The notes under the pieces are model-generated. The model was given only the letters and a program-made list of their open reading frames with translations, ran no database searches and was not told where the DNA came from. A stretch of 64,000 nt of DNA, from positions 5,146,001-5,210,000 of the forward strand of contig OZ059897.1 in NCBI GenBank assembly GCA_964057225.1, written 5' to 3'. This stretch comes from Auanema rhodensis (taxonomy: Eukaryota; Nematoda; Chromadorea; Rhabditida; Rhabditidae). The first letter of the stretch is position 1. Every line of letters begins with the position of its first letter. The translations under genes were made by a program, and so were the position numbers. Positions 14,001 to 25,319 of the stretch are shown piece after piece.

Positions 14001-14420
14001 CAAGTGCACATCACGTGTACATTTAATTAGCATAAATTAAAGTTCACGTAAATTTCAAAGTCATGGTTACCATGCACTAATATCAATAAAAATTTCTTTT
14101 TAGACTAATATGGACATGGGGAATCTAATTTTGAAAACCGCATCTCTTTATCTTTCACGTGAAGCAAGTTACATACCAAGTGCACAGCACGTGTACATTT
14201 AATTAGCATAAATTAAAGTTCACGTAAATTTCAAAGTCATGGTTACCATGCACCAATATCAATAAAAATTTGTTTTTAGACTAATATGGACATGGGGAAT
14301 CTAATTTTGGGAACCGCATCTCTTTATCTTTCACGTGAAGCAAGTTAGATACCAAGTACACATCACGTGCACATTTAATTAGCATAAATTAAAGTTCACG
14401 TAAATTTCAAAGTCATGGTT
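8085..14420 (+). repeat. 18-monomer (3,168 bp) higher-order repeat, two copies
   Basis: Copies at about 8,085-11,252 and 11,253-14,420. Matching private changes 3,168 bp apart are: TACATTCAAT at 8,568 and 11,736; ACATATCAAG at 9,424 and 12,592; ATCAATGAA at 10,040 and 13,208; CTAACTGTG at 10,253 and 13,421; ATTTCTTTTT at 10,928 and 14,096. Each 18-mer holds two TTTTGGGAACC marker monomers 9 monomers apart (7,973, 9,557, 11,141, 12,725, 14,309), so it probably arose from a 9-monomer unit. The second copy ends at the inversion junction. Similarity also runs a few hundred bases upstream of the first copy. Confidence 0.87.
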
Positions 14421-14829
14421 ACGTGCTGTGCACTTGGTATGTAACTTGCTTCACGTGAAAGATAAAGAGATGCGGTTTTCAAAATTAGATTCCCCATGTC
14501 CATATTAGTCTAAAAAGAAATTTTTATTGATATTAGTGCATGGTAACCATGACTTTGAAATTTACGTGAACTTTAATTTATGCTAATTAAATGTACACGT
14601 GATGTGCACTTGGTATGTAACTCACTTCACGTGAAAGATAAAGAGATGCGGTTTTCAAAATTAGATTCCACATGTCCATATTAGTCTAAAAACAAATTGT
14701 TATTGATATTGGTTCATGGTAACCATGACTTTGAAATTTACGTGAACTTTAATTTATGCTAATTAAATGTACACGTGATGTGCACTTGGTATGTAACTCA
14801 CTTCACGTGAAAGATAAAGAGATGCGGTT
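13784..14829. repeat. Left palindrome: 409-bp inverted arms around a 228-bp spacer
   Basis: Bases 13,784-14,192 and 14,421-14,829 are inverted copies, apparently without mismatch. The pairing passes through a private base: the C of ATTTCTTTTT at 14,096 pairs with G at 14,517. The spacer, 14,193-14,420, is ordinary direct-orientation satellite. The match stops at 13,783, where the direct copy has GAGAACC and the inverted copy lacks the matching C. The inverted block therefore starts as a fold-back copy of its own left flank. Confidence 0.85.
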
Positions 14830-16430
14830 TTTAAAATTAGATTCCCCATGTCCATATTAGTCTAAAAACAAATTTTATTGATATTGGTGCATGGTAACCA
14901 TGACTTTGAAATTTACGTGAACTTTAATTTATGCTAATTAAATGTGCACGTGATGTGCACTTGGTATGTAACTTGCTTCACGTGAAAGATAAAGAGATGC
15001 GGTTTTCAAAATTAGATTCCCCATGTCCATATTAGTCTAAAAACAAATTTTTATTGATATTGGTGCATGGTAACCATGACTTTGAAATTTACGTGAACTT
15101 TAATTTATGCTAATTAAATGTACACGTGATGTGCACTTGGTATGTAACTTGCTTCACGTGAAAGATAAAGAGATGCGGTTTTCAAAATTAGATTCCCCAT
15201 GTCCATATTAGTCTAAAAACAAATTTTTATTGATATTGGTGCATGGTAACCATGACTTTGAAATTTACGTGAACTTTAATTTATGCTAATTAAATGTGCA
15301 CGTGATGTGCACTTGGTATGTAACTTGCTTCACGTGAAAGATAAAGAGATGCGGTTTTCAAAATTAGATTCCCCATGTCCATATTAGTCTAAAAACAAAT
15401 TTTTATTGATATTGGTGCATGGTAACCATGACTTTGAAATTTACGTGAACTTTAATTTATGCTAATTAAATGTGCACGTGATGTGCACTTGGTATGTAAC
15501 TTGCTTCACGTGAAAGATAAAGAGATGCAGTTTTCAAAATTAGATTCCCCATGTCCATAATAGTCTAAAAACAAATTTTTATTGATATTGGTGCATGGTA
15601 ACCATGACTTTGAAATTTACGTGAACTTTAATTTATGCTAATTAAATGTGCACGTGATGTGCACTTGGTATGTAACTTGCTTCACGTGAAAGATAAAGAG
15701 ATGCGGTTTTCAAAATTAGATTCCCCATGTCCATATTAGTCTAAAAACAAATTTTTATTGATATTGGTGCATGGTAACCATGACTTTGAAATTTACGTGA
15801 ACTTTAATTTATGCTAATTAAATGTGCACGTGATGTGCACTTGGTATGTAACTTGCTTCACGTGAAAGATAAAGAGATGCAGTTTTCAAAATTAGATTCC
15901 CCATGTCCATATTAGTCTAAAAACAAATTTTTATTGATATTGGTGCATGGTAACCATGACTTTGAAATTTACGTGAACTTTAATTTATGCTAATTAAATG
16001 TGCACGTGATGTGCACTTGGTATGTAACTTGCTTCACGTGAAAGATAAAGAGATGCGGTTTTCAAAATTAGATTCCTCATGTCCATATTAGTCTAAAAAC
16101 AAATTTTTATTGATATTGGTGCATGGTAACCATGACTTTGAAATTTACGTGAACTTTAATTTATGCTAATTAAATGTGCACGTGATGTGCACTTGGTATG
16201 TAACTTGCTTCACGTGAAAGATAAAGAGATGCGGTTTTCAAAATTAGATTCCCCATGTCCATATTAGTCTAAAAACAAATTTTTATTGATATTAGTGCAT
16301 GGTAACCATGACTTTGAAATTTACGTGAACTTTAATTTATGCTAATTAAATGTGCACGTGATGTGCACTTGGTATGTAACTTGCTTCACGTGAAAGATAA
16401 AGAGATGCGGTTTTCAAAATTAGATTCCCC
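14421..16430 (-). repeat. Inverted satellite block 1 (2,010 bp)
   Basis: Orientation flips here: the sequence reads GTGCACTTGGTATGTAAC where the direct array reads GTTACATACC. About 11.4 monomers run on the minus strand in 176-bp phase. The left junction is TGGTTAC|GTGCTG, with AC at 14,421-14,422 fitting both sides (2-bp microhomology). The block is composite. Its left 0.4 kb is a reverse copy of subfamily I from the left flank, and the remainder a reverse copy of subfamily II from the right flank. It ends at 16,430, next to a 10-A run. Confidence 0.95.
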
Positions 16431-17940
16431 AAAAAAAAAATTAGATTCGATTTACATACCAAGTGCACATCACGTGCACATTTAATTAGCATGAATTAAA
16501 GTTCACGTAAATTTCAAAGTCATGGTTACCATGCACCAATATCAATAAAAATTTGTTTTTAGACTAATATGGACATGAGGAATCTAATTTTGAAAACCGC
16601 ATCTCTTTATCTTTCACGTGAAGCAAGTTACATACCAAGTGCACATCACGTGCACATTTAATTAGCATAAATTAAAGTTCACGTAAATTTCAAAGTCATG
16701 GTTACCATGCACCAATATCAATAAAAATTTGTTTTTAGACTAATATGGACATGGGGAATCTAATTTTGAAAACTGCATCTCTTTATCTTTCACGTGAAGC
16801 AAGTTACATACCAAGTGCACATCACGTGCACATTTAATTAGCATAAATTAAAGTTCACGTAAATTTCAAAGTCATGGTTACCATGCACCAATATCAATAA
16901 AAATTTGTTTTTAGACTAATATGGACATGGGGAATCTAATTTTGAAAACCGCATCTCTTTATCTTTCACGTGAAGCAAGTTACATACCAAGTGCACATCA
17001 CGTGCACATTTAATTAGCATAAATTAAAGTTCACGTAAATTTCAAAGTCATGGTTACCATGCACCAATATCAATAAAAATTTGTTTTTAGACTATTATGG
17101 ACATGGGGAATCTAATTTTGAAAACTGCATCTCTTTATCTTTCACGTGAAGCAAGTTACATACCAAGTGCACATCACGTGCACATTTAATTAGCATAAAT
17201 TAAAGTTCACGTAAATTTCAAAGTCATGGTTACCATGCACCAATATCAATAAAAATTTGTTTTTAGACTAATATGGACATGGGGAATCTAATTTTGAAAA
17301 CCGCATCTCTTTATCTTTCACGTGAAGCAAGTTACATACCAAGTGCACATCACGTGCACATTTAATTAGCATAAATTAAAGTTCACGTAAATTTCAAAGT
17401 CATGGTTACCATGCACCAATATCAATAAAAATTTGTTTTTAGACTAATATGGACATGGGGAATCTAATTTTGAAAACCGCATCTCTTTATCTTTCACGTG
17501 AAGCAAGTTACATACCAAGTGCACATCACGTGTACATTTAATTAGCATAAATTAAAGTTCACGTAAATTTCAAAGTCATGGTTACCATGCACCAATATCA
17601 ATAAAAATTTGTTTTTAGACTAATATGGACATGGGGAATCTAATTTTGAAAACCGCATCTCTTTATCTTTCACGTGAAGCAAGTTACATACCAAGTGCAC
17701 ATCACGTGCACATTTAATTAGCATAAATTAAAGTTCACGTAAATTTCAAAGTCATGGTTACCATGCACCAATATCAATAAAATTTGTTTTTAGACTAATA
17801 TGGACATGGGGAATCTAATTTTAAAAACCGCATCTCTTTATCTTTCACGTGAAGTGAGTTACATACCAAGTGCACATCACGTGTACATTTAATTAGCATA
17901 AATTAAAGTTCACGTAAATTTCAAAGTCATGGTTACCATG
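14715..17940. repeat. Right palindrome: about 1.49-kb inverted arms around a 248-bp spacer
   Basis: Bases 14,715-16,203 pair with 16,452-17,940 in reverse. Shared private changes fall exactly at mirrored places: T16,077 (CCTCATG) with A16,578 (CATGAGG), A15,560 (CCATAATAG) with T17,095 (CTATTATGG), two AAAACTGC monomers, and a one-base-short A-run. I saw one mismatch, at 16,162/16,493. The spacer 16,204-16,451 holds the end of the inverted block and the A-run junction. Bases 14,715-14,829 fit both palindromes. Confidence 0.85.
16431..16451. other. Right inversion junction with A10 run
   Basis: After ATTCCCC the inverted satellite should read ATGTCC. Instead there are ten A residues, then TTAGATTCGAT, then direct-strand satellite from TTACATACC. 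TTAGATTC repeats the inverted-strand segment a few bases upstream (AAAATTAGATTCCCC), which suggests slippage or template re-copying at the join. This tract and its duplicate at 31,736-31,756 are the only places in the window where I saw sequence that does not fit a monomer. Confidence 0.85.
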
Positions 17941-20900
17941 CACCAATATCAATAAAAATTTGTTTTTAGACTAATATGGACATGGGGAATCTAATTTTAA
18001 AAACCGCATCTCTTTATCTTTCACGTGAAGTGAGTTACATACCAAGTGCACATCACGTGCACATTTAATTAGCATAAATTAAAGTTCACGTAAATTTCAA
18101 ATTTATGGTTACCATGCACCAATATCAATAAAATTTGTTTTTAGACTAATATGGACATGGGGAATCTAATTTTGAAAACCGCATCTCTTTATCTTTCACG
18201 TGAAGCGAGTTACATACCAAGTGCACATCACGTGTACATTTAATTAGCATAAATTAAAGTTCACGTAAATTTCAAAGTCATGGTTACCATGCACCAATAT
18301 CAATAAAAATTTGTTTTTAGACTAATATGGACATGGGGAATCTAATTTTGAAAACCGCATCTCTTTATCTTTCACGTGAAGCGAGTTACATACCAAGTGC
18401 ACATCACGTGTACATTTAATTAGCATAAATTAAAGTTCACGTAAATTTCAAAGTCATGGTTACCATGCACCAATATCAATAAAAATTTGTTTTTAGACTA
18501 ATATGGACATGTGAAATCTAATTTTAAAAACCGCATCTCTTTATCTTTCACGTGAAGCAAGTTACATACCAAGTGCACATCACGTGTACATTTAATTAGC
18601 ATAAATTAAAGTTCACGTAAATTTCAAAGTCATGGTTACCATGCACTAATATCAATAAAAATTTGTTTTTAGACTAATATGGACATGGGGAATCTAATTT
18701 TGAAAACCGCATCTCTTTATCTTTCACGTGAAGTGGGTTACATACCAAGTGCACATCACGTGTACATTTAATTAGCATAAATTAAAGTTCACGTAAATTT
18801 CAAAGTCATGGTTACCATGCACTAATATCAATAAAAATTTGTTTTTAGACTAATATGGACATGTGGAATCTAATTTTAAAAACCGCATCTCTTTATCTTT
18901 CACGTGAAGCAAGTTACATACCAAGTGCACATCACGTGTACATTTAATTAGCATAAATTAAAGTTCACGTAAATTTCAAAGTCATGGTTACCATGCACCA
19001 ATATCAATAAAAATTTGTTTTTAGACTAATATGGACATGGGGAATCTAATTTTGAAAATCGCATCTCTTTATCTTTCACGTGAAGCGAGTTACATACCAA
19101 GTGCACATCACGTGTACATTTAATTAGCATAAATTAAAGTTCACGTAAATTTCAAAGTCATGGTTACCATGCACCAATGTCAATAAAAATTTGTTTTTAG
19201 ACTAATATGGACATGGGGAATCTAATTTTAAAAACCGCATCTCTTTATCTTTCACGTGAAGTGAGTTACATACCAAGTGCACATCACGTGTACATTTAAT
19301 TAGCATAAATTAAAGTTCACGTAAATTTCAAAGTCATGGTTACCATGCACCAATATCAATAAAAATTTGTTTTTAGACTAATATGGACATGGGGAATCTA
19401 ATTTTGAAAACCGCATCTCTTTATCTTTCACGTGAAGCAAGTTACATACCAAGTGCACATCACGTGCACATTTAATTAGCATAAATTAAAGTTCACGTAA
19501 ATTTCAAAGTCATGGTTACCATGCACCAATATCAATAAAAATTTGTTTTTAGACTAATATGGACATGGGGAATCTAATTTTAAAAACCGCATCTCTTTAT
19601 CTTTCACGTGAAGTGAGTTACATACCAAGTGCACATCACGTGTACATTTAATTAGCATAAATTAAAGTTCACGTAAATTTCAAAGTCATGGTTACCATGC
19701 TCCAATATCAATAAAAATTTGTTTTTAGACTAATATGGACATGGGGAATCTAATTTTGAAAACCGCATCTCTTTATCTTTCACGTGAAGCAAGTTACATA
19801 CCAAGTGCACATCACGTGCACATTTAATTAGCATAAATTAAAGTTCACGTAAATTTCAAAGTCATGGTTACCATGCACCAATATCAATAAAAATTTGTTT
19901 TTAGACTAATATGGACATGGGGAATCTAATTTTAAAAACCGCATCTCTTTATCTTTCACGTGAAGCAAGTTACATACCAAGTGCACATCACGTGTACATT
20001 TAATTAGCATAAATTAAAGTTCACTTAAATTTCAAAGTCATGGTTACCATGCACCAATATCAATAAAAATTTGTTTTTAGACTAATATGGACATGTGGAA
20101 TCTAATTTTGAAAACCGCATCTCTTTATCTTTCACGTGAAGTGAGTTACATACCAAGTGCACATCACGTGTACATTTAATTAGCATAAATTAAAGTTCAC
20201 GTAAATTTCAAAGTCATGGTTACCATGCACCAATATCAATAAAAATTTGTTTTTAGATTAATATGGACATGGGGAATCTAATTTTGAAAACCGCATCTCT
20301 TTATCTTTCACGTGAAGCAAGTTACATACCAAGTGCACAGCACGTGTACATTTAATTAGCATAAATTAAAGTTCACGTAAATTTCAAAGTCATGGTTACC
20401 ATGCACCAATATCAATAAAAATTTGTTTTTAGACTAATATGGACATGGGGAATCTAATTTTGAAAACCGCATCTCTTTATCTTTCACGTGAAGCGAGTTA
20501 CATACCAAGTGCACATCACGTGTACATTTAATTAGCATAAATTAAAGTTCACGTAAATTTCAAAGTCATGGTTACCATGCACCAATATCAATAAAAATTT
20601 GTTTTTAGACTAATATGGACATGTGAAATCTAATTTTAAAAACCGCATCTCTTTATCTTTCACGTGAAGCAAGTTACATACCAAGTGCACATCACGTGTA
20701 CATTTAATTAGCATAAATTAAAGTTCACGTAAATTTCAAAGTCATGGTTACCATGCACTAATATCAATAAAAATTTGTTTTTAGACTAATATGGACATGG
20801 GGAATCTAATCTTGAAAACCGCATCTCTTTATCTTTCACGTGAAGTGGGTTACATACCAAGTGCACATCACGTGTACATTTAATTAGCATAAATTAAAGT

Positions 20901-21486
20901 TCACGTAAATTTCAAAGTCATGGTTACCATGCACTAATATCAATAAAAATTTGTTTTTAGACTAATATGGACATGTGGAATCTAATTTTGAAAACCGCAT
21001 CTCTTTATCTTTCACGTGAAGCAAGTTACATACCAAGTGCACAGCACGTGTACATTTAATTAGCATAAATTAAAGTTCACGTAAATTTCAAAGTCATGGT
21101 TACCATGCACCAATATCAATAAAAATTTGTTTTTAGACTAATATGGACATGGGGAATCTTATTTTGAAAACCGCATCTCTTTATCTTTCACGTGAAGCGA
21201 GTTACATACCAAGTGCACATCACGTGTACATTTAATTAGCATAAATTAAAGTTCACGTAAATTTCAAAGTCATGGTTACCATGCACCAATATCAATAAAA
21301 ATTTGTTTTTAGACTAATATGGACATGTGAAATCTAATTTTAAAAACCGCATCTCTTTATCTTTCACGTGAAGCAAGTTACATACCAAGTGCACATCACG
21401 TGTACATTTAATTAGCATAAATTAAAGTTCACGTAAATTTCAAAGTCATGGTTACCATGCTCCAATATCAATAAAAATTTGTTTTT
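16452..21486 (+). repeat. Direct array, subfamily II monomers, copy 1
   Basis: Orientation returns to plus. Monomers here often have TTTTAAAAACC (A at position 53), a form not seen in the direct array before 14.4 kb. They lack the TTTTGGGAACC marker monomer. One-base-short monomers (four instead of five A after TCAAT) occur near 17,777 and 18,127. The GTGGGTTAC monomer at 18,731 and 20,843 is 12 monomers apart. These markers link the block to the 34-51 kb higher-order repeats. Confidence 0.85.
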
Positions 21487-24400
21487 AAACTAATATGGAC
21501 ATGTGGAATCTAATTTTGAAAACCGCATCTCTTTATCTTTCACGTGAAGTGAGTTACATACCAAGTGCACATCACGTGTACATTTAATTAGCATAAATTA
21601 AAGTTCACGTAAATTTCAAAGTCATGGTTACCATGCACCAATATCAATAAAAATTTGTTTTTAAACTAATATGGACATGTGGAATCTAATTTTGAAAACC
21701 GCATCTCTTTATCTTTCACGTGAAGTGAGTTACATACCAAGTGCACATCACGTGTACATTTAATTAGCATAAATTAAAGTTCACGTAAATTTCAAAGTCA
21801 TGGTTACCATGAACCAATATCAATAACAATTTGTTTTTAGACTAATATGGACATGTGGAATCTAATTTTGAAAACCGCATCTCTTTATCTTTCACGTGAA
21901 GTGAGTTACATACCAAGTGCACATCACGTGTACATTTAATTAGCATAAATTAAAGTTCACGTAAATTTCAAAGTCATGGTTACCATGAACCAATATCAAT
22001 AACAATTTGTTTTTAGACTAATATGGACATGTGGAATCTAATTTTGGGAACCGCATCTCTTTATCTTTCACGTGAAGCAAGTTAGATACCAAGTACACAT
22101 CACGTGCACATTTAATTAGCATAAATTAAAGTTCACGTAAATTTCAAAGTCATGGTTACCATGCACCAATATCAATAAAAATTTGTTTTTAAACTAATAT
22201 GAACATGTGGAATCTAATTTTGAAAACCGCATCTCTTTATCTTTCACGTGAAGTGAGTTACATACCAAGTGCACATCACGTGTACATTTAATTAGCATAA
22301 ATTAAAGTTCACGTAAATTTCAAAGTCATGGTTACCATGCACTAATATCAATAAAAATTTGTTTTTAGACTAATATGAACATGGGGAATCTAATTTTGAA
22401 AATCGCATCTCTTTATCTTTCACGTGAAGCGAGTTACATACCCAGTGCACATCACGTGCACATTTAATTAGCATAAATTAAAGTTCACGTAAATTTCAGA
22501 GTCATGGTTACCATGCACCAATATCAATAAAAATTTGTTTTTAGACTAATATGGACATGTGGAATCTAATTTTGAAAACCGCATCTCTTTATCTTTCACG
22601 TGAAGCAAGTTACATACCAAGTGCACATCACGTGTACATTTAATTAGCATAAATTAAAGTTCACGTAAATTTCAAAGTCATGGTTACCATGCACCAATAT
22701 CAATAAAAATTTGTTTTTAGACTAATATGGACATGGGGAATCTAATTTTGAAAACCGCATCTCTTTATCTTTCACGTGAAGCAAGTTACATACCAAGTGC
22801 ACAGCACGTGTACATTTAATTAGCATAAATTAAAGTTCACGTAAATTTCAAAGTCATGGTTACCATGCACCAATATCAATAAAAATTTGTTTTTAGACTA
22901 ATATGGACATGGGGAATCTAATTTTGGGAACCGCATCTCTTTATCTTTCACGTGAAGCAAGTTAGATACCAAGTACACATCACGTGCACATTTAATTAGC
23001 ATAAATTAAAGTTCACGTAAATTTCAAAGTCATGGTTACCATGCACCAATATCAATAAAAATTTGTTTTTAAACTAATATGGACATGTGGAATCTAATTT
23101 TGAAAACCGCATCTCTTTATCTTTCACGTGAAGTGAGTTACATACCAAGTGCACATCACGTGTACATTTAATTAGCATAAATTAAAGTTCACGTAAATTT
23201 CAAAGTCATGGTTACCATGAACCAATATCAATAACAATTTGTTTTTAGACTAATATGGACATGTGGAATCTAATTTTGAAAACCGCATCTCTTTATCTTT
23301 CACGTGAAGTGAGTTACATACCAAGTGCACATCACGTGTACATTTAATTAGCATAAATTAAAGTTCACGTAAATTTCAAAGTCATGGTTACCATGCACTA
23401 ATATCAATAAAAATTTGTTTTTAGACTAATATGGACATGGGGAATCTAATTTTGAAAACCGCATCTCTATATCTTTCACGTGAAGCGAGTTACATACCAA
23501 GTGCACATCACGTGTACATTTAATTAGCATAAATTAAAGTTCACGTAAATTTCAAAGTCATGGTTACCATGCACTAATATCAATAAAAATTTGTTTTTAG
23601 ACTAATATGGACATGTGGAATCTAATTTTGAAAACCGCATCTCTTTATCTTTCACGTGAAGTGAGTTACATACCAAGTGCACATCACGTGTACATTCAAT
23701 TAGCATAAATTAAAGTTCACGTAAATTTCAAAATCATGGTTACCATACACCAATATCAATAAAAATTTGTTTTTAGACTAATATGGACATGTGGAATCTA
23801 ATTTTGAAAACCGCATCTCTTTATCTTTCACGTGAAGCGAGTTACATACCAAATGCACATCACGTGCACATTTAATTAGCATAAATTAAAGTTCACGTAA
23901 ATTTCAAAGTCATGGTTACCATGCACCAATATCAATAAAAATTTGTTTTTAGACTAATATGGACATGTGGAATCTAATTTTGAAAACCGCATCTCTTTAT
24001 CTTTCACGTGAAGCAAGTTACATACCAAGTGCACAGCACGTGTACATTTAATTAGCATAAATTAAAGTTCACGTAAATTTCAAAGTCATGGTTACCATGC
24101 ACCAATATCAATAAAAATTTGTTTTTAGACTAATATGGACATGGGGAATCTAATTGTGAAAACCGCATCTCTTTATCTTTCACGTGAAGCGAGTTACATA
24201 CCAAGTGCACATCACGTGTACATTTAATTAGCATTAATTAAAGTTCACGTAAATTTCAAAGTCATGGTTACCATGAACCAATATCAATAACAATTTGTTT
24301 TTAGACTAATATGGACATGTGGAATCTAATTTTGAAAACCGCATCTCTTTATCTTTCACGTGAAGTGAGTTACATACCAAGTGCACATCACGTGTACATT

Positions 24401-25319
24401 TAATTAGCATAAATTAAAGTTCACGTAAATTTCAAAGTCATGGTTACCATGAACCAATATCAATAACAATTTGTTTTTAGACTAATATGGACATGTGGAA
24501 TCTAATTTTGAAAACCGCATCTCTTTATCTTTCACGTGAAGTGAGTTACATACCAAGTGCACATCACGTGTACATTTAATTAGCATAAATTAAAGTTCAC
24601 GTAAATTTCAAAGTCATGGTTACCATGCACTAATATCAATAAAAATTTGTTTTTAGACTAATATGGACATGGGGAATCTAATTTTGAAAACCGCATCTCT
24701 TTATCTTTCACGTGAAGCAAGTTACATACCAAGTGCACAGCACGTGTACATTTAATTAGCATAAATTAAAGTTCACGTAAATTTCAAAGTCATGGTTACC
24801 ATGCACCAATATCAATAAAAATTTGTTTTTAGACTAATATGGACATGGGGAATCTAATTTTGGGAACCGCATCTCTTTATCTTTCACGTGAAGCAAGTTA
24901 GATACCAAGTACACATCACGTGCACATTTAATTAGCATAAATTAAAGTTCACGTAAATTTCAAAGTCATGGTTTCCATGCACCAATATCAATAAAAATTT
25001 GTTTTTAGACTAATATGGACATGTGGAATCTAATTTTGAAAACCGCATCTCTTTATCTTTCACGTGAAGTGAGTTACATACCAAGTGCACATCACGTGTA
25101 CATTTAATTAGCATAAATTAAAGTTCACGTAAATTTCAAAGTCATGGTTACCATGAACCAATATCAATAACAATTTGTTTTTAGACTAATATGGACATGT
25201 GGAATCTAATTTTGAAAACCGCATCTCTTTATCTTTCACGTGAAGTGAGTTACATACCAAGTGCACATCACGTGTACATTTAATTAGCATAAATTAAAGT
25301 TCACGTAAATTTCAAAGTC

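Larger units (their letters stand above)
4771..21486 (+). repeat. Macro-repeat copy 1, about 16.9 kb (about 96 monomers)
   Basis: First of two tandem copies of a very long higher-order unit. Private variants at 4,771, 5,157, 5,311, 6,037, 7,973, 8,083 and 8,568 recur exactly 16,889 bp downstream. Variants near the unit's end, for example CATGCTCC at 21,456 and AGATTAAT at 20,256, recur 16,886 bp downstream. In order it holds subfamily I monomers, an 18-monomer tandem repeat, the 2-kb inverted block, and subfamily II monomers. Internally the offset shifts to 15,305 bp between about 12.4 and 18.7 kb, because copy 2 lost nine monomers and later regained nine. Confidence 0.85.

Noticed and set aside
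14421-16430. Transposable element with terminal inverted repeats
   Set aside because: Both the arms and the interior are ordinary satellite monomers on the opposite strand, so this is a rearranged satellite and not an inserted element.
16431-16451. Retrotransposon insertion with poly(A) tail
   Set aside because: Only ten A and about eleven other bases, most of which match nearby inverted satellite. No element body and no clear target-site duplication.
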